Below are positions 27,661 to 34,497 of a stretch of 63,342 nucleotides of DNA, piece by piece; the stretch's first letter is position 1, and every line of letters starts with the position of its first letter. The DNA is from Pseudolysinimonas yzui (lineage in GTDB: Bacteria; Actinomycetota; Actinomycetes; Actinomycetales; Microbacteriaceae). The notes beneath the pieces are model-generated. The model worked only from the letters and a program-made list of their open reading frames with translations, searched no databases and was not told where the DNA came from. A program made the translations under genes and the position numbers. The stretch is taken from contig NZ_BNAI01000008.1 in assembly GCF_014653215.1 (NCBI RefSeq), positions 28,026-91,367 of the forward strand, given 5' to 3'.

Positions 27661-29031
27661 ATGACATCCGAGAGTTTGGCCCAGGCCATCGCCCGCACCG
27701 GCAACGCCGTCGAGCTGCTGCGCAACCAGGACTGGCCGTCGATCACCTTCCCGATCAAGCCGGAGTTCACCAACTGGCGCGACGAGCAGCGCGCCTGGTC
27801 GTCGACCGTCGCGATCATGGACCAGTCGCACCACATGACGCAGCTCTTCCTGTGGGGCGGCGACGTCATCCCGATGCTGTCGGCGATCTCGCCGAACACC
27901 TTCGCCACCTTCCGCGCCGGCATCGCCAAGCAGCTGATCGCCGTCAACCACGCCGGCTATCTGATCGGTGACGGCATCCTGTTCTACAACTCCGACGACG
28001 CCGAAGGGCTGGTGCTGATCGGCCACCACATCCTCATCGACTGGGTGCGGTTCAACGCCGAGAAGGCGCAGGCGGTCGGCAAAGACGTGCACCACCGGCT
28101 CGAAGCCAACTCGGCGATGCGCGGCGGCGTCGACCCCACCTTCTACCGCTACGAACTGCAGGGCCCCGAAGCCGACAAGGTGATGCAGAAGCTCTGGGGC
28201 ACCATCCCCGAGGTGAAGTTCTTCCACATCGCCGATGTCGAGATCGCCGGCAAGAAGGTCAAGGCGCTCCGACACGGCATGGCCGGTCAGCCCGGATTCG
28301 AGTTCTACGGCCCGTACGCCGACGGCCCCGCGATCATCGCGGCGCTCCAGGCGGCGGGTGCCGAGTACGGCATCACGATGGTCGGCGCGAAGGCCTACTC
28401 GTCGTCGCCGCTGGAATCCGGATGGGTGCCCACCCCGTTCCCGGCGATCTGGGATGACGACTTCGCCGAGTACCGCGAGTGGTTGCCCGCCGCCCGTGCC
28501 GGGTCGATCGGCGGCTCGCTGTACTCGACCGACGTGCACGACTACCAGTTCACCCCGTTCGACCTCGGGCTCGGCCGCTCGGTCAAGTTCGACCACGACT
28601 TCCACGGCCGCGAAGCCCTCGAGAAGCACGCCGCGTCACCGTCGCGGCGCAAGGTCACCCTGCTGTGGAACGCCGACGATGTCGCGGCGATCGTGAGATC
28701 GCAGATCGAACCCGGCATTCCGGCGAAGTTCCTCGACTTCCCGAAAGCGCGGTACGGCTTCTACCAGATGGACCGGGTCGAGTTGGGGGGCGAGTTCGTG
28801 GGCATCTCGACCGACGCCGGCTACATCGCCTACGACCAGCTCTACATGTCGCTCGCCACCCTCGACACCGGGGTTCCCGAGGGTGCGGTCGTCGAGGTCC
28901 TCTGGGGCGAAGACCCGATCTCGCACAAGCCGCAGGTCGACCAGAAGCACCGGCAGGTGCGCATCCGTGCCACGGTCGCGCCCGCGCCGTACCACGAGTA
29001 CGCGCGGAGCGTCTATCGCGCCGACGACTGA
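27661..29031 (+). CDS. ligM: Tetrahydrofolate-dependent vanillate/3-O-methylgallate O-demethylase (LigM type)
   Basis: 456 residues, close to the usual LigM/DesA length (about 470). It belongs to the GcvT-like aminomethyltransferase fold: an N-terminal block with VAIMDQSHHMTQLFLWGGD, then FEFYGPYADGP and a C-terminal GISTDAGYIAYDQLYMSLA. The family moves the methoxyl methyl group from vanillate (LigM) or syringate (DesA) to tetrahydrofolate. Vanillate would yield protocatechuate, joining the PobA product. No Rieske demethylase is encoded nearby. The precise substrate cannot be told. Confidence 0.8.
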   Translation: MTSESLAQAIARTGNAVELLRNQDWPSITFPIKPEFTNWRDEQRAWSSTVAIMDQSHHMTQLFLWGGDVIPMLSAISPNTFATFRAGIAKQLIAVNHAGYLIGDGILFYNSDDAEGLVLIGHHILIDWVRFNAEKAQAVGKDVHHRLEANSAMRGGVDPTFYRYELQGPEADKVMQKLWGTIPEVKFFHIADVEIAGKKVKALRHGMAGQPGFEFYGPYADGPAIIAALQAAGAEYGITMVGAKAYSSSPLESGWVPTPFPAIWDDDFAEYREWLPAARAGSIGGSLYSTDVHDYQFTPFDLGLGRSVKFDHDFHGREALEKHAASPSRRKVTLLWNADDVAAIVRSQIEPGIPAKFLDFPKARYGFYQMDRVELGGEFVGISTDAGYIAYDQLYMSLATLDTGVPEGAVVEVLWGEDPISHKPQVDQKHRQVRIRATVAPAPYHEYARSVYRADD

Positions 29032-29450
29032 GCGGCGGGGTCGCCGGCGGCGGTCTGTGCCGCCGCCCGGGCGGCGTCGCGATCGGCGCGCAGCTCGGTG
29101 ATGATCTCCAGCTGCACGCGGGTCAGCTCCATCAGTTCCTCGATCTCGCGCTTCGCGGCGACATCGGTCTCGAAGTCGTGCCGGGCGAGCGCCGCAGCCA
29201 CGGCATCCTGTCGTTTCGCCGCGATCAGCAGGATCGAACCCTGCAGCCCGGCGATCATGCTGAGGAACAGGTTGAGCAGGATGAACGGGTAGGGGTCCCA
29301 GCCGTCGGTGACGACGTTGACGATCGCCCAGACCGCCATCACCGCGATGAAGGCCACGACGAAGCGCCACGACCCCATGCCGTTGCGCATCACGTCGGCG
29401 GCGAGTTCGCCGCGGCTGAGCGAGCGGCGGTGTTCGTCGTGCCAGGTCAT
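29013..29450 (-). CDS. DUF1003 membrane protein
   Basis: 145 residues. Two membrane helices (about 29-47 and 58-80) surround the DUF1003 signature WDPYPFILLNLFLSMIAGLQ, followed by a charged coiled-coil tail (KREIEELMELTRVQLEIITE). Function unknown; related proteins are sometimes annotated as cyclic-nucleotide-linked membrane proteins without proof. ATG 29450 overlaps the upstream Usp stop (ATGA). Its 3' end overlaps ligM by 19 bases. Confidence 0.85.
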   Translation of the reverse strand: MTWHDEHRRSLSRGELAADVMRNGMGSWRFVVAFIAVMAVWAIVNVVTDGWDPYPFILLNLFLSMIAGLQGSILLIAAKRQDAVAAALARHDFETDVAAKREIEELMELTRVQLEIITELRADRDAARAAAQTAAGDPAAQSSAR

Positions 29451-30256
29451 GCCGGGCTCCTGACCGGAACGCCGGCGACGAGCACGGGGGAGTTGGCGTT
29501 GAGCAGCACCTCGTGGATGACGCTGCCGATCGGCGAGCGTTCGATGCCCGTCGAACCCGGACCGATCACCAGCAGGGCCTTCGTGCGGGCCACGTCGAGC
29601 AGTGCGGCAGAGGCGGCCCGGGTCGAGCGTCGCGCCTGCACGACGAGCGCCGGCTGGATCGCGTGAACGTGGGCGAGGGCGGCCTGGAGCGGCCGGTCGT
29701 CGACGATCGTGCCCTCGGCGGGGCGGACGGCGTGCAGCAGGGTCAGCTCCTCGCCTCGGTCGGCGGCCTCGCGGGCGGCGATCTCGACGATGTGCTGAGC
29801 AGTCTCCTCGCGGTCGATCCCCGCGACGACGCCGCGGCGGAACCGCACGTCGGTGCTCGGGATGACCGCGACCGTGCACGTGCACGCCGCGGCGATCTGC
29901 ACGCTGAGTGAGCCGAGCACCCGTCCGCTGCTGAAGCCGGTCTTGTGGGTGCCGACGACGAGCACGTCGTCGGGATTCGCGAAACGCGTCAGCTCCCAGG
30001 GCACCGAGCCTTCGAGCAACTCCGCCCGTACGTCGAGCAGCGGCAGCTCGGCGCCGAGTCGGGTGCGCGTGTGCTCAAGCAGCCGCCGCCCGATCTCGAT
30101 CGCCTCGGCGCGGAAGTCGGGGCCCATCCGTCCACCTTCGGTGTCGACGACGTGCACGAGCACGAGCGGCGCCGCGATGCGGCCCGCGCGGGTGACCGCC
30201 CACGCGAGTGCCGCGTCAGACGGGGCCGAGCCGTCGATGCCGACGATGTAGCGCAT
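29447..30256 (-). CDS. Tandem universal stress protein
   Basis: 269 residues, two Usp domains. Each has the nucleotide-binding pattern G-x2-G-x9-GS: VVGTHKTGFSSGRVLGSLS (near 106) and VIGPGSTGIERSPIGSVIH (near 242). GGGAGGA precedes the ATG. It diverges from the DevS-like kinase with a symmetric DevR-type box between them, so hypoxia- or redox-linked expression is inferred, as for mycobacterial Usp proteins of the DosR regulon. Confidence 0.88.
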   Translation of the reverse strand: MRYIVGIDGSAPSDAALAWAVTRAGRIAAPLVLVHVVDTEGGRMGPDFRAEAIEIGRRLLEHTRTRLGAELPLLDVRAELLEGSVPWELTRFANPDDVLVVGTHKTGFSSGRVLGSLSVQIAAACTCTVAVIPSTDVRFRRGVVAGIDREETAQHIVEIAAREAADRGEELTLLHAVRPAEGTIVDDRPLQAALAHVHAIQPALVVQARRSTRAASAALLDVARTKALLVIGPGSTGIERSPIGSVIHEVLLNANSPVLVAGVPVRSPA

Positions 30257-30311
30257 GTGTTCCTCCCGGTTCGTCCATCGCGATCATCGCCCGAGCCCGC
30301 ACGAAAGCCCA

Positions 30312-30325
30312 GGGACATTGGTCCC
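30312..30325. promoter_or_regulatory. DevR/DosR-like box between usp and devS
   Basis: GGGACATTGGTCCC is a symmetric 5-4-5 site matching the DosR half-site GGGAC. It lies 10 bases before the devS -10, in the -35 region, and also faces the divergent usp gene. Confidence 0.7.
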
Positions 30326-30335
30326 ATCGGGTGGC

Positions 30336-30341
30336 TACACT
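30336..30341 (+). promoter_or_regulatory. -10 element of devS
   Basis: TACACT begins 12 bases before ATG 30348; the transcript should be leaderless. The DevR-type box occupies the -35 position. Confidence 0.55.
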
Positions 30342-30347
30342 CGGACA

Positions 30348-32042
30348 ATGGGTGAGGGTCTGGGAGCCTCCGATACTCCTCAGTCAGAACTCGAGCGCTC
30401 GACTGAGGAACTGATCACCCACGCGCGGCGGGTGCTGGCCGCGCAGGGCCGTGTACGCGAACTGCTGCGGGTGACGCGGGTCGTGGTCGAGCAGATCGAA
30501 CTCGACCGGGTGTTGCGCACCATCGTCGAGGCCGCGGTCTCGCTCTCCGGCGCCCGGTACGGAGCGCTCGGCGTCATCGCTCCGACCGGAGGCCTCGAGC
30601 AGTTCATCCACGTCGGCATGCCCGGCGATGTCGCCGAGCTGATCGGTCACCTGCCGGAGGGACGCGGCATCCTCGGTGCCGTGATCGACACCGGAGCCGC
30701 GATCCGCCTCGAACACCTGGGAAGCGACGAGCGCTCGTCGGGGTTCCCCGCCCACCACCCGCCGATGGACTCGTTCCTGGGCGTTCCCGTCGTCGTGCGC
30801 GGCGAGGTCTTCGGCAACCTCTACCTCACCGACAAGACCGACGGGCCGTTCTCGGCCGAAGACGAAGAGCTGGTCGCCGCGCTCGCGGCCACGGCGGGCA
30901 TCGCGATCGACAACGCCCGGCTGTTCGCCGAGAGCCGACGGCGGGAACGCTGGAGCGCGGCTCTGGCCGAGATCAGCGCGACCCTGCTCTCGGGCGAGGT
31001 CGACGACCCGCTCGCCGTGGTCGTCGAGACCGTCGCGACGGCGGTCGGTGCCGAGCTGGCCTGCCTGGTGCGGCCGGTCGGCGACGAGGAGCTGCTGATC
31101 GAACTCGCGCGTGGCGAGGGTGCCGAATTGCTCGAGGGAACCCGGGTCGCGTCGGCGGGTTCGCTCGTGCGGCAGGCGCTCGACAGCGACGCCCCCGTCG
31201 TCGTCGAGGCGCTCGCGGCTCGCGAGGGTATCCCGGGAACGGGGGCCTACGGACCGACCGTGGCGATCCCGCTCATCGTCGAGGGCCGGGCGCTCGGCGC
31301 CCTCACCATCTCGCGTCCCGTCGGCAGCGAGCGGTTCACGACGGCGGATCTGGAGATGGCCGCCGACTTCGCCCGCCAGACGAGCGTCGCGATCGCCTTC
31401 GCGCAGGCCCGGCTCGATCGCGAGCAGCTCGAGCTGGTCGAGGAGCGCACCCGCATCGCGCGCGACCTGCACGACCACGTCATCCAGCGGTTGTTCGGGG
31501 CGGGGCTCGCCCTGCAGTCGGCGGCGTCGCTCGCCGACCCGGTGCTGGCGTCCCGCATCACGCAGCAGATCGATGCGATCGACTCCGCGATCTCCGAGAT
31601 CCGCACCGCGATCTTCACGCTCCAGACCCGGCCCGAGGCGGCGCGACCCGGGTTGCGGCACCGGGTGCTGGATGTCGCGAGCGAGGCCGGCTCGACGCTC
31701 GGCTGGAGTCCGCGGATCGCGTTCGGCGGCGCCGTCGACCTGTTCGTCGACGAAGAGCTCGCCGACGACATCGTCGCCGTCGTGCGGGAGGGTCTCGCCA
31801 ATGTCGCGCGTCACGCCCGGGCGGCGCGCGGCGAGGTGCGCGTCGAGATCGTCGGCGATCAGCTCATCGTGATCGTCGAGGACGACGGCGACGGGCTTCC
31901 GGCGCGGCCGACCCGGTCGAGCGGTACGAGCAATCTGGCGGAGCGCGCGACCGCCCGGGGAGGCACGTTTGCGCTCGCCCCCGGCGACCCGCGCGGCACC
32001 CGGCTGGAGTGGTCGGTACCATTCGCCCAGGAGGACCTATGA
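30348..32042 (+). CDS. devS: Two-GAF sensor histidine kinase, DevS/DosT type
   Basis: 564 residues. Two GAF domains (about 47-193 and 205-355) precede a HisKA_3 dimerisation domain with RIARDLHDHVIQRLFG, phospho-His near 375, and an HATPase domain ending LEWSVPFAQED. GAF-1 keeps GFPAHHPPMDSFLGVP; His137 falls where mycobacterial DevS has its haem-ligating His149, so haem-based O2, NO or CO sensing is plausible. Its stop overlaps the regulator start (ATGA). Confidence 0.88.
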   Translation: MGEGLGASDTPQSELERSTEELITHARRVLAAQGRVRELLRVTRVVVEQIELDRVLRTIVEAAVSLSGARYGALGVIAPTGGLEQFIHVGMPGDVAELIGHLPEGRGILGAVIDTGAAIRLEHLGSDERSSGFPAHHPPMDSFLGVPVVVRGEVFGNLYLTDKTDGPFSAEDEELVAALAATAGIAIDNARLFAESRRRERWSAALAEISATLLSGEVDDPLAVVVETVATAVGAELACLVRPVGDEELLIELARGEGAELLEGTRVASAGSLVRQALDSDAPVVVEALAAREGIPGTGAYGPTVAIPLIVEGRALGALTISRPVGSERFTTADLEMAADFARQTSVAIAFAQARLDREQLELVEERTRIARDLHDHVIQRLFGAGLALQSAASLADPVLASRITQQIDAIDSAISEIRTAIFTLQTRPEAARPGLRHRVLDVASEAGSTLGWSPRIAFGGAVDLFVDEELADDIVAVVREGLANVARHARAARGEVRVEIVGDQLIVIVEDDGDGLPARPTRSSGTSNLAERATARGGTFALAPGDPRGTRLEWSVPFAQEDL

Positions 32043-32677
32043 CGCGCGTGTTCCTGGTCGACGATCACGAGATCGTGCGGCGCGGCATCGCCGAACTCGT
32101 CGACGCCGAACGTGATCTCGAGGTGGTCGGCGAGGCCGGCGACATGCGGCAGGCGCTCGCCCGCATCGCGGCGGTGCAGCCCGATGTCGCGGTGCTCGAC
32201 GTGCGGCTGCCCGACGGCAACGGCATCGACCTGTGCCGGGAGATCCGGTCACGTCATCCGCAGATCGCCTGCCTGATCCTCACCGCGTACGACGACGACG
32301 AGGCGGTGCGTTCCGCGGTGCTCGCCGGTGCGGCCGGCTACGTCGTGAAGGATGTGCGCGGCCAGGCGCTGCTCGAGGACATCCGCAAGGTGGCCGCCGG
32401 GAAGCAGTTGCTCCCGGCCTCGGCGGGGCGCCGGGTCGTCGAGTCGCTCGTCGCGACGCCCGCTGATCCTGCCGACCCCGGCCTCAGCCTGCGCGAGCGG
32501 CAGGTGCTCGAGTTCATCGCCGACGGGCTCACCAATCGCCAGATCGCCGAACGACTCGACCTCGCCGAGAAGACGGTGAAGAACTACGTGTCGGGCCTGC
32601 TCGCGAAACTGGGCCTCGAGTCCCGCACGCAGGCGGCGGTCTACCGCGTCACCACGCGCACCACCCCCGGTCAGTAG
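32039..32677 (+). CDS. devR: NarL/DevR-type response regulator
   Basis: 212 residues. The receiver has DD at 8-9, phospho-acceptor Asp54 in VAVLDVRLPDGNG and Lys near 104; the LuxR-type HTH follows (LSLRERQVLEFIADGLTNRQIAERL). The adjacent kinase is of the same family as DevS, and matching boxes lie at its own promoter and at usp, cydA and pyridoxamine-oxidase-like genes, which makes it the probable master regulator of this block. Confidence 0.92.
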   Translation: MTRVFLVDDHEIVRRGIAELVDAERDLEVVGEAGDMRQALARIAAVQPDVAVLDVRLPDGNGIDLCREIRSRHPQIACLILTAYDDDEAVRSAVLAGAAGYVVKDVRGQALLEDIRKVAAGKQLLPASAGRRVVESLVATPADPADPGLSLRERQVLEFIADGLTNRQIAERLDLAEKTVKNYVSGLLAKLGLESRTQAAVYRVTTRTTPGQ

Positions 32678-32686
32678 CAGACCCGG

Positions 32687-32718
32687 TCAGTAGCGGTCCG
32701 GCTCAGTAGCGGTCCGGC
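32687..32718. repeat. Perfect 16-bp tandem duplication
   Basis: TCAGTAGCGGTCCGGC occurs twice in a row (32687-32702 and 32703-32718), with a partial copy near 32673. It overlaps the 3' end of the broken pyridoxamine-oxidase-like gene and repeats its stop codon context. Confidence 0.8.
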
Positions 32719-33122
32719 TCGGGCCCGCGGCGGAACAGGCGTCCCGTCACCGAGGTGGGGTGGATGCGCACCCACCGGTACTTCAACGTCGGCACCCACG
32801 GGGTGAGCGGAAGCTGATCGGCCGCGTCGATGTCGGCCTGCCGCTCCAGGCGTTCCGCGGTGCCCTTCACCACGACGCTGAAGGCGGTGTCGTCGTCGTA
32901 GCCGTCGACCTCGAACGCGACGTGCGGATTGGCGGTGAGTTCGGCGAGTTTCGACCCCGGCGCCGTGCGGAACTAGAGGTCGCCGCGCGACAGCACCGCG
33001 TTGACCGGAACGATGTCGATGTCGTCGAAGACGCTCAGGGCGAGCCGGCCGAAGGGCGCGGCGGCGACCCGGTCCCAGCACTCCTGCTCGTCGAGTTCAC
33101 GTACGGGTTCGTCGGCTTCCAT
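32703..33122 (-). pseudogene. Pyridoxamine 5'-phosphate oxidase-like protein with in-frame TAG
   Basis: Apart from one codon the frame is an intact 139-codon gene, the same length as its paralogue at 41395-41814. It begins MEADEPVRELDEQECWDRVA and contains FGRLALSVFDDIDIVPVN and HVAFEVDGYDDD. Codon 50 (32975-32973) is TAG, in the SRGDL-stop-FRTAPGSKL block where the family usually has Tyr, so TAC or TAT probably mutated. The result is a 49-residue fragment unless it is a sequencing error. A DevR-type box lies 36 bases upstream. Confidence 0.8.
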
Positions 33123-33157
33123 GCCCCGAGGATGCCGCCGGGCGACGACGCTGACCC

Positions 33158-33171
33158 GGGCCGAAGGTCCC
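33158..33171 (-). promoter_or_regulatory. DevR/DosR-like box upstream of the broken gene
   Basis: On the minus strand GGGACCTTCGGCCC is identical to the box before cydA (34411-34424). It is oriented to the pseudogene at 33122. Confidence 0.65.
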
Positions 33172-33176
33172 GTCGG

Positions 33177-33953
33177 TCAGGCGGCGAGCCGCAGCAGGCG
33201 GTCGCGGCTGCGAGCGGTGGCAGGATGCCGGACCGTTCGCGGTGCGCCGTCGGGCTCGACCCGGGCGACGGCGGCGATCGCGTGCGCGAGGGCGCGATCC
33301 GACACGACCCGGCGCGCGCTGTCGTCGGCGAGCAGTTCGACGAGCACGTCGACCTCTTCGGCGGCACGGGCGGCGATGGGGAACCACGGCAACGCGCTGT
33401 GCCAGGCCCGGAAGGCGACGAGCAGGATGTCGTGACGCTGGTCGAGGTGGGCGCGTTCGTGCGCGATGACGGCGGAGAGTTCTTCGGAGCTGAGCCGGTC
33501 GAGCAGGCCGCGGGAGAGCACGGTGAGCGAATGCCAGCCGCGCGGCACGCAGTAGGCGAGCGGCACGCTGTCTTCGAGCACGAGGGTCTCGGCGCGCGTC
33601 GGGTGAGGCGAGGTGAGCAGCCAGAGCAGTTCCTGGTGCCGCTGCCGCGATCGCACGACGACGGTGACCGTGGCGGCGAGGTGACCCAGGAGGTAGCCGG
33701 TCAGGGCGATGGCGGCTCCGACCACGATGCCGCCGGGCACCACGGCGATCGGCATCAGGGCGAGACCGGCGGCGAGGAGGGCACCGATCATCGAGAACCC
33801 TCCGGCGAGCGCGATGACCTGCCAGAGCAGGAGGGCTCGCGCGGGCGCCCGCGTCGGCCAGGTGGCGCGGGCGAGCGCGATCGGCACGGGCACGGCAAGG
33901 GTGACGGCGATGAGGCCGAGTGCCGCGGCGACGACGAACCCGGGTCCGCTCAT
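33177..33953 (-). CDS. M56-family (BlaR1-like) membrane metallopeptidase
   Basis: 258 residues with an N-terminal set of hydrophobic helices and the zinc motif HERAHLDQRHD (HExxH-like HERAH near 165); a downstream Glu lies in ELLADDSARR. It lacks the penicillin-binding sensor domain of true BlaR1. It follows BlaI with an ATGA overlap. The pair is thought to work as signal protease and repressor; here the neighbouring bd-oxidase operon is the plausible target. What it senses is unknown. Confidence 0.85.
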   Translation of the reverse strand: MSGPGFVVAAALGLIAVTLAVPVPIALARATWPTRAPARALLLWQVIALAGGFSMIGALLAAGLALMPIAVVPGGIVVGAAIALTGYLLGHLAATVTVVVRSRQRHQELLWLLTSPHPTRAETLVLEDSVPLAYCVPRGWHSLTVLSRGLLDRLSSEELSAVIAHERAHLDQRHDILLVAFRAWHSALPWFPIAARAAEEVDVLVELLADDSARRVVSDRALAHAIAAVARVEPDGAPRTVRHPATARSRDRLLRLAA

Positions 33954-34321
33954 GCGGTGTCGGCGCGATTCGAGAGGAGGTCGCGCAGCACGGCGGCATC
34001 GGCGGCCGACACCCCGCCGACGAACCGTTCGAGTACGGCGCGCCGGTCGGCGGATTCGCCGAGGGCTTCGTGCAGCAGCTCGGCGACGTGGTCGGCACGG
34101 GATGCCGTGGCGGTGTAGCGATGCGGGCGCGCGCTGCGGTCGGCGCTCACGAAGCCCTTCTTCTCGAGCCGGCTGAGAACGGTGAGCACGGTGGTGACGG
34201 CGAGCTGCTTGCCCGAGGCGGCGTCGGCGACGCGGGGCAGGACGTCGTAGGCCGACAGCGACGTGCCGGACTCCCAGAGCGCGTGCATGACGGCCCGTTC
34301 GAGGTGACCGAGGTTGGCCAC
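33950..34321 (-). CDS. blaI: BlaI/MecI/CopY-family repressor
   Basis: 123 residues. Winged HTH: LGHLERAVMHALWESGTSL and VTTVLTVLSRLEKKGFVS; a C-terminal helical dimerisation part includes VAELLHEALGES. GTG 34321 was selected because AGGAGG lies 5 bases before it; an earlier GTG at 34327 overlaps that site. A TAGAAT -10 lies at 34349-34344. A symmetric operator lies upstream, shared with cydA. Confidence 0.88.
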   Translation of the reverse strand: MANLGHLERAVMHALWESGTSLSAYDVLPRVADAASGKQLAVTTVLTVLSRLEKKGFVSADRSARPHRYTATASRADHVAELLHEALGESADRRAVLERFVGGVSAADAAVLRDLLSNRADTA

Positions 34322-34343
34322 ATCCACCTCCTGTTCTCTCGCG

Positions 34344-34349
34344 ATTCTA
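34344..34349 (-). promoter_or_regulatory. -10 element of blaI
   Basis: TAGAAT (34349-34344) would start transcription near 34337 and leave a short leader holding AGGAGG. Confidence 0.5.
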
Positions 34350-34375
34350 CTCCCTGTCGAACTAATTCGATTGGG

Positions 34376-34393
34376 TGTAGAAATAGTTCTACA
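34376..34393. promoter_or_regulatory. BlaI-type operator between blaI and cydA
   Basis: TGTAGAA-ATAG-TTCTACA is a symmetric 7-4-7 inverted repeat. It lies 55 bases upstream of blaI and 104 upstream of cydA and fits a dimeric winged-helix repressor. A half-site, CGTAGAAG, follows at 34398. Confidence 0.65.
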
Positions 34394-34410
34394 GGACGTA
34401 GAAGTGCCTC

Positions 34411-34424
34411 GGGACCTTCGGCCC
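34411..34424 (+). promoter_or_regulatory. DevR/DosR-like box upstream of cydA
   Basis: GGGACCTTCGGCCC matches the GGGACTTTNGGCCC-type DosR site and is identical to the one at 33158-33171. It lies 73 bases before the cydA start; no clear -10 was found after it. Confidence 0.65.
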
Positions 34425-34497
34425 TACGACCGTGACCCGGGATGCACCAACCTGACCGAGGCGCACCGATTCGTGCGTCGTGAAAGGAGCACCCGCC

